Source: an uncultured Veillonella sp. (GTDB lineage Bacteria > Bacillota > Negativicutes > Veillonellales > Veillonellaceae). Taken from it: 8,445 bases of DNA. The position numbers and the translations under genes were made by a program. Below, in pieces: positions 1 through 5,852 of the stretch. The DNA lies in NCBI GenBank assembly GCA_934216375.1, contig CAKQBP010000048.1, positions 1-8,445 on the forward strand, written 5' to 3'. The notes under the pieces are model-generated. The model did no database searches, was not told the DNA's origin, and saw only the letters and a program-made list of their open reading frames with translations. Within the stretch, counting starts at the first letter, position 1. The number at the start of each line of letters is the position of its first letter.

Positions 1-58
1 ACTTATATGCTCAATGTGTCGATACATTGGCGATATAACTGAATGTAAGATTCAATAA
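1..58 (+). other. Possible 3' end of an upstream gene
   Basis: All three forward frames are open from the window edge and stop at 36-38, 40-42 or 56-58, just ahead of the terminator at 57-86. The placement is what one expects for the last codons of an upstream + strand gene. The third frame ends 18 bases before the terminator hairpin and the second ends inside its 5' flank. The stretch is too short to choose a frame or name a product. Confidence 0.3.
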
Positions 59-86
59 AAGGGACCCGTTGGGTCCCTTTTATTTT
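57..86 (+). terminator. Intrinsic terminator of the upstream transcript
   Basis: A perfect 11-bp stem is formed by AAAAGGGACCC (57-67) and GGGTCCCTTTT (71-81) with a three-base GTT loop, followed by a T-rich tail to 86. Because A and T runs flank both sides it could work in both directions. It insulates the nitric oxide reductase gene from upstream transcription. Confidence 0.88.
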
Positions 87-229
87 GTATGTATTGATGA
101 TTAAAAGTATGGAATTGATTCGTCAATATATTGAAATACTGATGATTATATGGTACGACATATACTTTGTATTAAGGATTCAAAGGATAATTATACTATT
201 GATACAAATTGAGAAGAAATTTTAATATA

Positions 230-247
230 TTGTAACTTTAGATACAA
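230..247. promoter_or_regulatory. CRP/FNR-like dyad upstream of the NO reductase gene
   Basis: TTGTAAC (230-236), a TTTA spacer (237-240) and GATACAA (241-247) form an inverted repeat with 6 of 7 arm positions complementary. Arms of this size separated by four bases are typical of CRP/FNR-superfamily operators, a superfamily that includes NO-responsive regulators. The centre (238.5) lies 41.5 bases upstream of a start site predicted from the -10 box at 268-273, which is the class II activator position. A second GATACAA half-site occurs at 201-207. The regulator itself is not in the window. Confidence 0.45.
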
Positions 248-267
248 CTTTCTTTATAAAATTGGTG

Positions 268-273
268 TATATT
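268..273 (+). promoter_or_regulatory. Predicted -10 box for the NO reductase gene
   Basis: TATATT at 268-273 is a reasonable -10 hexamer, but the bases 17 upstream (245-250, CAACTT) do not resemble a -35 box. That is common at activator-dependent promoters. Transcription would start near 280. An alternative is TTATAA (254-259) with TTGTAA (230-235) as -35 and an 18-base spacer, which would place the dyad over the -35 as a repressor site instead. Confidence 0.35.
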
Positions 274-279
274 ATATAT

Positions 280-303
280 GAGGAGAGCATAGGCTCTCTT
301 TTT
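280..303 (+). promoter_or_regulatory. Leader hairpin with short T run (attenuator-like or 5' stabiliser)
   Basis: AGAGC (284-288) pairs with GCTCT (293-297) around an ATAG loop. The stem extends outward with one G-C pair, one A-T pair and two G-T wobbles to 280/301, and the T run reaches 303. It lies between the predicted start site and the ribosome binding site at 318-324. It could be a weak terminator/attenuator or a 5' terminal stem-loop that protects the mRNA. Confidence 0.5.
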
Positions 304-317
304 GTGCTTTTATAGAA

Positions 318-324
318 AAGGAGG
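318..324 (+). promoter_or_regulatory. Ribosome binding site fixing the NO reductase start
   Basis: AAGGAGG at 318-324 lies seven bases before the ATG at 332. The frame is open further up to an ATG at 302, but that ATG lies in the leader hairpin's T run and has no Shine-Dalgarno sequence. The start at 332 is therefore preferred. Confidence 0.85.
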
Positions 325-331
325 TAATGTG

Positions 332-2569
332 ATGGGCGAATACAAAAAGTATTGGATAGCCGTAGTAGCAGTTCTTATTATTGGATTCTCTATTCTTGGC
401 TATTTGGGTACTGATGTATATCATCAAGCGCCACCGGTACCAACCGCGTATGTATCTCAAGATGGACAGGTTTTGTTCACTAAAGATGATATCTTACATG
501 GTCAATCGGCTTGGCAATCTACAGGTGGTCAATCTGTAGGGACCGTACTAGGTCATGGCGCATATCAAGCCCCGGACTGGACAGCTGATTGGTTGCACAA
601 AGAAGTGTCCGTAATGCTTGATATCAAGTCTCAAGAAGCTTTTGGTGTTCTTTATGAACAGTTAGGTGATGTGCAGAAAGCGGCTGTTAAAGAAGCAGTT
701 AAAGCAGAGTACTTTAACAGTGCTGTTCGTGAAGATGGAACTGTTGTGCTTTCACCGGAACGTATTACAGCGATGAATTTAACCGGACAATATTTTATTG
801 AACTTTATGGTGATAACCCTAAATTGTCCGAAACACGCGATCATTTTGCGATGAAAGACAATACGTTGCCAGAATTAAAAGATCGTATTGATATGGCACG
901 ATTCTTCTTCTGGACGACGTGGATGGCATCGACTCAACGTCCTGGTACAGATGCAACATACACCAACAATTGGCCTCACGAGCCATTGTTAGATCATAAT
1001 CCAACACCGGAAAGCGTAGCTTGGTCTGTTGTGAGTGTTATTATTTTACTTTGTGGTATTGGTATTGTCGTATGGATGTGGGCATTCGGTCGCAAACAAG
1101 ATGAACATGAATTAACACCGCCTGCGGAAGATCCAATTTCCAAATTGCATCTCACACCATCTCAACGGTCTTTAGGAAAATATTTATTTACAATTTTGGC
1201 ATTATTTTTACTCCAACTTGGTATGGGTGGTATCATTGCGCACTACACCGTAGAAGGACAGGCTTTCTATGGCATTCCATTGGCGCAGTATTTCCCATAT
1301 TCTATTGCTCGTACTTGGCATATTCAAGCATCCTTGTTCTGGATTGCGATGGCATTCTTGAGTGCCGGTTTATTCTTGGCGCCGATTATTAATGGCGGTA
1401 AAGATCCTAAGTTCCAAAAATTGGGCGTGGATATTTTGTTCTGGGCACTCGTTGTGTTGGTAGTGGGTTCCTTTACAGGTACATATTTAGGTGTTGCTCA
1501 TGAGATTCCGGCGTCTCTAAACTTCTACTTGGGTCACCAAGGATATGAGTTTATCGAGTTGGGGCGCGTATGGCAATGGATTGAATATATCGGCATTCTA
1601 TTTTGGCTTGTACTCATGGTGCGCAGCATCATTGGTGCTTTCAAAAATAAAGGGGATAAAAACCTTATTGCTGCCTTTATTTTCTCCGTTGTGATGGTCG
1701 GTATTTTCTATGGACCAGGTCTTTTCTACGGAGAACACAGCCACTTGGCAATCATGGAATACTGGCGCTGGTGGGTTATTCACCTTTGGGTAGAAGGATT
1801 CTTTGAAGTATTCTCTACTACGTTGATGGCCTTTGTTTTCGTAACACTTGGTCTCGTATCTTACCGTGCAGGTACCATAGCAGCGATTTCGTCCGGTGCC
1901 ATTTACCTTATCGGCGGTATCCCTGGTACATTCCATCATCTTTATTTCACCGGTGTTACATCGACTATCGTGGCCACAGGGGCATCGTTCTCCGCGTTGG
2001 AAGTAGTGCCTCTTGTACTATTGGGATATGAAGCGTTTGAAAATTATACACGCCTTCATAGTGCTCCTTGGATGCATCGACTAAAATGGCCTGTATACTG
2101 CTTCATTGCCGTATCCTTCTGGAACTTGGTGGGTGCAGGTATCTTCGGCTTCTTAATTAATATGCCGGTTTCCTTGTTCTATATTCAAGGTCTAAATACG
2201 ACAGCTGTTCATGCTCATACGGCGTTGTTCGGCGTATACGGGTTCTTGAGTTTAGGCTTTGTATTCCTCATCGCTCGTTATATTCGACCTGAAGTGGAAT
2301 TTAACGACAAGTTGATGAAATTCGGTTTCTGGGCATTGAATTGGGGCCTTGCGTTAATGGTTCTTATCAGCCTATTGCCAATTGGCTTGATTCAAAGTTG
2401 GGCAAGTGTTACACAAGGCTTATGGCTCGCTCGCAGCGAAGACTTTATGCAACAACCATTGTTACAAAATCTTCGTTGGCTTCGCATGGTAGGCGATACC
2501 ATCATGATATTGGGGGCATTGGCCTTCTTCTGGCAAATCGTGAAAGTAACTTTCACAAAGAAACAGTAA
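332..2569 (+). CDS. norB: Quinol-dependent nitric oxide reductase (qNOR)
   Basis: This 745-residue integral membrane enzyme reduces two NO to N2O and water with electrons from quinol. A first membrane segment (about residues 6-26) is followed by an extracytoplasmic domain of roughly 200 residues, a second segment (about 229-252), and then the multi-span heme-copper-oxidase-like core to the C terminus. The expected metal ligands are present. His330 in RTWHIQ and His629 are the likely low-spin heme b ligands, and His627 the likely heme b3 ligand. His484 (HLWVEG) and the His535-His536 pair bind the non-heme iron, with Glu488 and Glu492 in the same helix. There is no CxxCH cytochrome c motif, so it is the quinol form with a fused N-terminal domain rather than cNOR. 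Length is normal for the family. It stands alone between terminators, so it is probably monocistronic and serves NO detoxification or respiration. The symbol norZ is also used for this form. Confidence 0.96.
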   Translation: MGEYKKYWIAVVAVLIIGFSILGYLGTDVYHQAPPVPTAYVSQDGQVLFTKDDILHGQSAWQSTGGQSVGTVLGHGAYQAPDWTADWLHKEVSVMLDIKSQEAFGVLYEQLGDVQKAAVKEAVKAEYFNSAVREDGTVVLSPERITAMNLTGQYFIELYGDNPKLSETRDHFAMKDNTLPELKDRIDMARFFFWTTWMASTQRPGTDATYTNNWPHEPLLDHNPTPESVAWSVVSVIILLCGIGIVVWMWAFGRKQDEHELTPPAEDPISKLHLTPSQRSLGKYLFTILALFLLQLGMGGIIAHYTVEGQAFYGIPLAQYFPYSIARTWHIQASLFWIAMAFLSAGLFLAPIINGGKDPKFQKLGVDILFWALVVLVVGSFTGTYLGVAHEIPASLNFYLGHQGYEFIELGRVWQWIEYIGILFWLVLMVRSIIGAFKNKGDKNLIAAFIFSVVMVGIFYGPGLFYGEHSHLAIMEYWRWWVIHLWVEGFFEVFSTTLMAFVFVTLGLVSYRAGTIAAISSGAIYLIGGIPGTFHHLYFTGVTSTIVATGASFSALEVVPLVLLGYEAFENYTRLHSAPWMHRLKWPVYCFIAVSFWNLVGAGIFGFLINMPVSLFYIQGLNTTAVHAHTALFGVYGFLSLGFVFLIARYIRPEVEFNDKLMKFGFWALNWGLALMVLISLLPIGLIQSWASVTQGLWLARSEDFMQQPLLQNLRWLRMVGDTIMILGALAFFWQIVKVTFTKKQ

Positions 2570-2626
2570 TAAACTAAGCAGTAATAGTAAATATGTAAAT
2601 ATAATATATAGACATATAAGCTAACA

Positions 2627-2685
2627 TGACATGGCGTTCTTTGGGTAGACAAGGGGCGCCATTGTCTGTTATACTATCCATGTCA
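2627..2685 (+). other. Candidate structured RNA element after the NO reductase gene
   Basis: Several perfect inverted repeats are nested here. TGACATGG (2627-2634) pairs with CCATGTCA (2678-2685) as an enclosing stem. Inside it, AGACAA (2647-2652) pairs with TTGTCT (2662-2667). A third pairing, ATGGCG (2631-2636) with CGCCAT (2657-2662), excludes both. The 3' arm of the enclosing stem also supplies the first four bases (GTCA, 2682-2685) of the terminator stem that follows, so the enclosing stem and the terminator compete. This is the layout of an attenuator or riboswitch expression platform, but no known class is recognised. It may be part of the reductase 3' UTR or a separate small RNA. TATAAT at 2600-2605 is a possible -10 without a good -35. 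Confidence 0.4.
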
Positions 2686-2707
2686 GGCATACGTGCCTGG
2701 CTTTTTT
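2682..2707 (+). terminator. Intrinsic terminator before the ribosomal cluster
   Basis: GTCAGGCA (2682-2689) and TGCCTGGC (2694-2701) form an 8-bp stem with one T-G wobble and a TACG loop, followed by six T residues (2702-2707). It ends the reductase transcript, or an RNA starting within 2590-2640, just upstream of the rpmG promoter. Confidence 0.9.
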
Positions 2708-2722
2708 GAGTTGCTTAATTTC

Positions 2723-2751
2723 TTGACATCGCTTGCTGCGTATGATATAGT
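2723..2751 (+). promoter_or_regulatory. Strong sigma-A promoter for rpmG-secE-nusG
   Basis: A perfect TTGACA -35 (2723-2728) is followed after 17 bases by TATAGT (2746-2751), preceded by the extended -10 TGA (2743-2745). The predicted start near 2758 leaves a leader of about 65 bases. This is the best promoter match in the window and fits a highly expressed translation operon. Confidence 0.88.
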
Positions 2752-2823
2752 TTTTTAGTATGTAGTCGAGCGTTTTCGAGTACAAGAGACAGATTTAGTA
2801 AATATAAAGCGAGGTGTATCCGG

Positions 2824-2973
2824 ATGCGTAATGCCATTACTTTAGCTTGCACAGATTGCAAACAACGCAACTATCAAACGAACAAGAATAAAAAGAACAA
2901 TCCTGATCGTATTGAAATGATGAAATATTGCAAATTCTGCGGTAAACATACATTACACCGTGAAACAAAATAA
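2824..2973 (+). CDS. rpmG: 50S ribosomal protein L33, zinc-binding type
   Basis: This 49-residue protein ([12 protein letters not shown] to HRETK) is a small component of the large ribosomal subunit near the E site. Two CxxC pairs, Cys9/Cys12 and Cys36/Cys39, form the zinc ribbon of the C+ form of L33. Many bacteria also carry a cysteine-free paralogue that is induced when zinc is scarce. Length is exactly the family norm. A GAGGTG Shine-Dalgarno at 2811-2816 precedes the ATG by seven bases. It is the first gene after the strong promoter at 2723-2751 and lies 43 bases before secE, the usual rpmG-secE-nusG order. Confidence 0.95.
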   Translation: MRNAITLACTDCKQRNYQTNKNKKNNPDRIEMMKYCKFCGKHTLHRETK

Positions 2974-3016
2974 TTCTTATCATTCATTACCTGTTGATTT
3001 GAGGATGTGAAACACA

Positions 3017-3238
3017 ATGGCAAAGTCTAACTCAGCAGTGCAGCAGCGTGGTGGATTTGGAAAATTCTTCCGCGGTGTGAAAGCTGAACTAAAAAAAGTA
3101 GTCTGGCCAACAAAAAAAGAGCTTATCAATTACACAATAGTAGTATTCCTAGTGACCATATTCATCGCTTTGATTATTTCTGTGCTTGATGGACTCTTTG
3201 CCCAACTTTTTAATACGTTGTTGCACTTTGTTGGATAA
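3017..3238 (+). CDS. secE: Preprotein translocase subunit SecE
   Basis: SecE clamps SecY in the SecYEG protein-conducting channel of the cytoplasmic membrane. The 73-residue product has the short single-span form typical of Firmicutes, unlike the three-span enterobacterial protein. A basic N terminus leads to the conserved amphipathic segment KAELKKVVWPTKKELINYT (residues 22-40), followed by one membrane helix (about residues 41-64). A GAGGATG sequence at 3001-3007 serves as ribosome binding site, somewhat far from the ATG. It is co-transcribed with rpmG and nusG, and its stop codon overlaps the Shine-Dalgarno of nusG, suggesting coupled translation. Confidence 0.96.
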   Translation: MAKSNSAVQQRGGFGKFFRGVKAELKKVVWPTKKELINYTIVVFLVTIFIALIISVLDGLFAQLFNTLLHFVG

Positions 3239-3250
3239 GGGGGCCATTAC

Positions 3251-3787
3251 ATGGAAGCAGATAAGAAGTGGTATGTAATTCATACCTATTCAGGCTACGA
3301 AAATAAAGTAAAAACCACTCTTGAACTTAAAGTTCAATCTATGGGGCTACAAGATGTGATCAGCCGAATTTTGGTGCCTCTTGAAGACGAAATAGATGAA
3401 AAAGATGGGGTTAAAAAAGTAGTAAAACGTAAGATATTTCCTGGGTATGTATTAGTGGAAATGGAAGTTAATGACCGTTCTTGGTATGTTGTACGCAACA
3501 CGCCAGGTGTAACAGGTTTCGTTGGCTCTGCTACAAAACCAGTTCCACTTTCTGATTCCGAAGTAGAACATATACTTAAGTCTCAGGGCTTGGATAAGAA
3601 ACCAACCATTAACGTTGATGTAGAAGTTGGTGAAACGGTTCGCATTACGTCCGGTGCCTTTGAAGATAAACTAGGTGTTATTACCGAACTTAACCCTGAA
3701 AAAGGAACATTGAAACTTAGCGTAGAAATGTTCAATCGAGATACCGAGGTAGAGTTAGAGTTCTCTCAAGTTGAGAAAGCTCTTTAA
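3251..3787 (+). CDS. nusG: Transcription termination/antitermination factor NusG
   Basis: NusG binds the RNA polymerase clamp, modulates pausing, and links transcription to Rho or to the ribosome. The 178-residue product has the normal two-domain build. The NGN domain spans about residues 5-110, with the motifs FPGYVLVEM (63-71) and VRNTPGVTGFVG (81-92). A linker leads to a KOW domain (about 124-178) opening with VGETVRITSGAF. AAGGGGG at 3237-3243 is the ribosome binding site and overlaps the secE stop codon. A hairpin can form over the last codons (3757-3783). The gene is followed by a 109-base spacer with the L1-site-like element and possibly an internal promoter for rplK. Confidence 0.97.
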   Translation: MEADKKWYVIHTYSGYENKVKTTLELKVQSMGLQDVISRILVPLEDEIDEKDGVKKVVKRKIFPGYVLVEMEVNDRSWYVVRNTPGVTGFVGSATKPVPLSDSEVEHILKSQGLDKKPTINVDVEVGETVRITSGAFEDKLGVITELNPEKGTLKLSVEMFNRDTEVELEFSQVEKAL

Positions 3788-3801
3788 TATATAAATATAA
3801 T
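3771..3801 (+). promoter_or_regulatory. Possible internal promoter for rplK-rplA
   Basis: TTGAGA (3771-3776), inside the nusG 3' end, and a perfect TATAAT (3796-3801) are separated by 19 bases, longer than ideal. Transcription would start near 3808 and include the whole L1-site-like element. In such an AT-rich spacer a TATAAT can occur by chance, so read-through from the rpmG promoter remains possible. Confidence 0.35.
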
Positions 3802-3837
3802 AATATAACTCTAAAAAGAGCAATCGATTTTGGTTGC

Positions 3838-3868
3838 CAGTGGGAGGATGTATATCCGTTACCACCAC
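3838..3868 (+). promoter_or_regulatory. L1-binding-site-like mRNA leader of rplK
   Basis: An inner hairpin GGAT (3846-3849)/ATCC (3854-3857) is stacked on an outer stem GTGG (3840-3843)/CCAC (3862-3865). The internal loop has GA on one side and GTTA on the other. The string GTGGGAGG with a downstream ACCACC copies the L1 site of 23S rRNA. Ribosomal protein L1 is known to repress the L11-L1 operon by binding such a mimic. The element ends about ten bases before the rplK Shine-Dalgarno. Confidence 0.72.
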
Positions 3869-3896
3869 AGTATAAGCATAGGAGGTTTAATTACCC

Positions 3897-4322
3897 ATGG
3901 CTAAGAAATTAGTTAAACAAGTAAAACTACAAATTGAAGCCGCTAAAGCTACTCCAGCACCACCAGTTGGTCCTGCACTAGGTCAAGCAGGTGTTAACAT
4001 CGTTGCTTTCACAAAAGAATTCAACGAACGTACTGCTAAACAAGCTGGCTTAATTATTCCAGTAGTTATTAACGTATATGAAGATCGTAGCTTCGACTTC
4101 ATCACTAAGACTCCACCAGCTGCAGTATTGTTGAAAAAAGCTGCAGGTATTCCAAAAGGTTCTGGTGTACCTAACCGTGATAAAGTAGCAAAAGTAGGTC
4201 GCGATAAAGTTCGTGAAATTGCTGAATTGAAAATGCCTGACTTGAATGCTAATACCGTAGAACAAGGTATGCGCATGGTGGAAGGTACTGCTCGCAGCAT
4301 GGGCATTGAAATCGTTGACTAA
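3897..4322 (+). CDS. rplK: 50S ribosomal protein L11
   Basis: L11 sits at the base of the stalk in the GTPase-associated centre of the 23S rRNA, where it contacts elongation factors and, in species that have it, RelA. The 141-residue protein is of standard length. The proline-rich N-terminal segment [15 protein letters not shown] (residues 21-35) is the thiostrepton-site region. The C-terminal RNA-binding domain (about 75-141) holds [14 protein letters not shown] (71-84) and ends with a typical MGIEIVD. AGGAGG at 3880-3885 serves as ribosome binding site, eleven bases from the ATG. The leader carries an L1-site mimic, so expression is probably under L1 feedback together with rplA. Confidence 0.98.
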   Translation: MAKKLVKQVKLQIEAAKATPAPPVGPALGQAGVNIVAFTKEFNERTAKQAGLIIPVVINVYEDRSFDFITKTPPAAVLLKKAAGIPKGSGVPNRDKVAKVGRDKVREIAELKMPDLNANTVEQGMRMVEGTARSMGIEIVD

Positions 4323-4334
4323 TAAGCGTACGAC

Positions 4335-4351
4335 TTGCGCATAAGGCGCAA
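4335..4351 (+). promoter_or_regulatory. Small hairpin in the rplK-rplA spacer
   Basis: TTGCGC (4335-4340) and GCGCAA (4346-4351) form a perfect 6-bp stem with an ATAAG loop, directly before the L1-site-like element. No T run follows, so it is not an intrinsic terminator. It may be a processing site or a helix stacked on the L1 element. Confidence 0.45.
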
Positions 4352-4354
4352 ATC

Positions 4355-4382
4355 GGTGGGAGGGAATTCCCGTTTGACCACA
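4355..4382 (+). promoter_or_regulatory. Second L1-binding-site-like element, before rplA
   Basis: An outer stem GTGG (4356-4359)/CCAC (4378-4381) and an inner stem GGG (4362-4364)/CCC (4369-4371) enclose an AATT loop. The internal loop has GA on the 5' side and GTTTGA on the 3' side. It shares GTGGGAGG and the GTT...A-CCAC ending with the element before rplK, yet the two hairpin loops differ, which argues for a conserved protein-binding fold. The stem ends two bases before the rplA Shine-Dalgarno (4384-4390), so a bound protein could block initiation. Confidence 0.65.
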
Positions 4383-4398
4383 TAAGGAGGATATTATA

Positions 4399-5109
4399 AT
4401 GGCAAAAGTAGGTAAGAAATACGCTGAAGCAGTAAAACTTATTGAAGCTGGTAAATTCTACGAACCAGTAGAAGCAATTGAGTTGGTTAAGAAAACTGCA
4501 ACTGCAAATTTCGATGAAACAGTTGAAATTGCTTTCAACTTGAATGTCGACCCTAAATACGCTGATCAACAAGTTCGTGGTGCAGTAGTATTGCCTCATG
4601 GTACTGGCAAAACTAAACGCGTTCTTGTATTCGCAAAAGGCGACAATATTAAAGCAGCTGAAGAAGCTGGTGCAGATTTTGTAGGTTCTGAAGAGTTAGT
4701 AGCTAAAATCCAAGGTGGTTGGAGCGACTTCGACGTAGTAGTTGCTACACCAGACATGATGGGTCAAGTTGGCCGTCTTGGTAAAATTTTAGGTCCTAAA
4801 GGCTTGATGCCAAACCCTAAAGTTGGTACAGTAACTCCAGACGTTGCTCGTGCAGTAAACGAAATCAAAGCTGGTAAGATCGAATACCGTACTGATAAAG
4901 CAGGTATTATCTCTTGCTCTATCGGTAAAGCATCTTTCGATGAAGAAAAATTACTTGACAACTACCGTACAATCGTTGATACTATTATCAAGGCTAAACC
5001 TGTAGCAGCTAAAGGTCAATACATTAAATCTGTAACCTTGTCCGCTACAATGGGCCCTGGTGTACCTTTGAATGTGTTCAAATTGAGCACTGTTTCCAAA
5101 GAGCAATAA
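4399..5109 (+). CDS. rplA: 50S ribosomal protein L1
   Basis: L1 forms the mobile L1 stalk that helps release deacylated tRNA from the E site, and it is also the translational repressor of its own operon. The 236-residue product has the usual two-domain build. Domain I is formed by the N- and C-terminal parts (conserved [16 protein letters not shown] at 165-180), and domain II is inserted at about residues 70-158. The signature [16 protein letters not shown] is at 125-140. AAGGAGG (4384-4390) is an excellent ribosome binding site, eight bases from the ATG. Both rplK and rplA are preceded by 23S-like L1 sites, consistent with autogenous control. Confidence 0.98.
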   Translation: MAKVGKKYAEAVKLIEAGKFYEPVEAIELVKKTATANFDETVEIAFNLNVDPKYADQQVRGAVVLPHGTGKTKRVLVFAKGDNIKAAEEAGADFVGSEELVAKIQGGWSDFDVVVATPDMMGQVGRLGKILGPKGLMPNPKVGTVTPDVARAVNEIKAGKIEYRTDKAGIISCSIGKASFDEEKLLDNYRTIVDTIIKAKPVAAKGQYIKSVTLSATMGPGVPLNVFKLSTVSKEQ

Positions 5110-5110
5110 T

Positions 5111-5201
5111 TAAATATGTCTCTTAGCTGTAGACGGCTGGTATGTATAATGGATGAAAATCCGCCCGCTGAGGCTGACACTAGAACAACCTAGGACTAGT
5201 T
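5111..5201 (+). promoter_or_regulatory. Ribosomal protein L10 leader (autoregulatory RNA)
   Basis: This is the L10(L12) binding leader found before rplJ in many Firmicutes. A base stem is formed by TGTC (5117-5120) with GACA (5176-5179) and by TTAGC (5123-5127) with GCTGA (5167-5171), leaving an asymmetric loop (TC opposite GGCT) as expected for a kink-turn-like L10 site. A small hairpin, GGAT (5151-5154) with ATCC (5159-5162), has a GAAA loop. The string CTGAGGCTGAC near the 3' side resembles the family consensus. TGAGG (5169-5173) could also pair with CCTCA (5206-5210) of the terminator, giving a switch between leader and terminator folds. Confidence 0.82.
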
Positions 5202-5233
5202 ACGACCTCATCGCGTGCGATGGGGTCGTTTTT
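5202..5233 (+). terminator. Attenuator terminator between the L10 leader and rplJ
   Basis: Bases 5202-5213 pair with 5218-5229 as a 12-bp stem with one T-G wobble and a CGTG loop, followed by T residues to 5233. It lies 51 bases before the rplJ ATG in an operon that must be read through. It is therefore best read as a conditional terminator that lowers rplJ-rplL transcription when L10 occupies the leader. Confidence 0.87.
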
Positions 5234-5284
5234 ACGCTAAGATAGTACATAGAGCACCAAAAAAATCTACAAGGAGGTAATCTA

Positions 5285-5782
5285 ATGGCTGTCACTGAAT
5301 CAAAAAAAGCAATCGTTGCTCAAATGAAAGAAACTCTTTCTGAAGCAAAAGGTGCTGTATTGATTGGTTACTCTGGTTTGACTGTTGCGCAAGCAACTGA
5401 TCTTCGTCGCAAAATGTTGGCTGAAGGTGTTGAATACAAAGTAATCAAAAATACTTTGACTCGTATCGCTGCAAACGAATTGAATCTTGAAGGTTTCGCT
5501 GAGCATTTAGAAGGTCCAACTGCGTTGGCTACTTCTAAAGACGATGCTGTTGCACCTGCTCGTGTAATCGAACAATTCATCAAAGCTACAGACAAAGAAG
5601 TTGTAACTGTAAAAGCTGGTATCGTTGAAGGCGAAGTTATGGACGCTGCTGGCATCAAAGCAATTGCAAATCTTCCAAACCGCGAAGGTATGCTTTCCAT
5701 GTTGCTTTCCGTATTGCAAGCTCCTGTTCGCAATGTTGCATACGCTGTCAAAGCTGTTGCAGAAGCAAAACCTGCAGAATAA
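5285..5782 (+). CDS. rplJ: 50S ribosomal protein L10
   Basis: L10 anchors the L7/L12 dimers to the ribosomal stalk and binds 23S rRNA beside L11. The L10-L12 complex is also the repressor acting on the L10 leader upstream. The 165-residue product has the usual N-terminal RNA-binding globular domain (about residues 1-130, including GYSGLTVAQATDLRRKM at 28-44 and YKVIKNTLTR at 51-60). A C-terminal helical tail (about 131-165) binds L12 dimers. AAGGAGG (5271-5277) is the ribosome binding site. The L10 leader and attenuator lie immediately upstream, and rplL follows after 70 bases. Confidence 0.98.
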   Translation: MAVTESKKAIVAQMKETLSEAKGAVLIGYSGLTVAQATDLRRKMLAEGVEYKVIKNTLTRIAANELNLEGFAEHLEGPTALATSKDDAVAPARVIEQFIKATDKEVVTVKAGIVEGEVMDAAGIKAIANLPNREGMLSMLLSVLQAPVRNVAYAVKAVAEAKPAE

Positions 5783-5825
5783 TATTTTTTGCAAAGTATT
5801 CGTTGGCCGCTTGAGGCTGGCACTA
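5746..5825 (+). promoter_or_regulatory. Diverged second L10-leader-like sequence before rplL
   Basis: CCGCTTGAGGCTGGCACTA (5807-5825) matches CCGCTGAGGCTGACACTA of the rplJ leader (5165-5182) except for one inserted T and one A-to-G change. The 5' partner is also hinted at. TGTC (5746-5749) and AAGC (5751-5754) at the end of rplJ can pair with GGCA (5819-5822) and GCTT (5809-5812), and they are followed by TGT as in the leader. The element would lie just before the rplL Shine-Dalgarno. The 5' half is protein-coding, so its resemblance may be accidental. The 3' half is in the spacer and is the stronger evidence. Confidence 0.5.
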
Positions 5826-5852
5826 TAAACTAATTTATGGAGGAAATCTAAA

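Noticed and set aside
115..126. TTGA-TTCG-TCAA palindrome as an FNR box
   Set aside because: The FNR consensus needs TTGAT and ATCAA with four bases between. Here the TTGA arms are two bases too close, and the site is more than 150 bases from the likely start.
302..331. Upstream in-frame ATG adding ten residues to the NO reductase
   Set aside because: It has no ribosome binding site and lies in the leader hairpin tail, whereas the ATG at 332 has AAGGAGG at the correct distance.
1598..1939. Minus-strand open frame inside the NO reductase gene
   Set aside because: It is the shadow of a strongly conserved gene, with no ribosome binding site or recognisable domain.
2570..2823. tRNA or known riboswitch in the qNOR-rpmG spacer
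   Set aside because: No cloverleaf, CCA end, T-loop or known aptamer core could be recognised; only the inverted repeats described were found.
3757..3783. Hairpin over the nusG stop region as a terminator
   Set aside because: The stem has a bulge and a seven-base loop, the T run is only three bases, and expression of downstream rplK would be blocked if it were strong. At most it causes pausing.
5145..5150. TATAAT inside the L10 leader as a promoter
   Set aside because: It has no convincing -35 box and lies inside the structured leader, so a start there would remove the regulatory fold.
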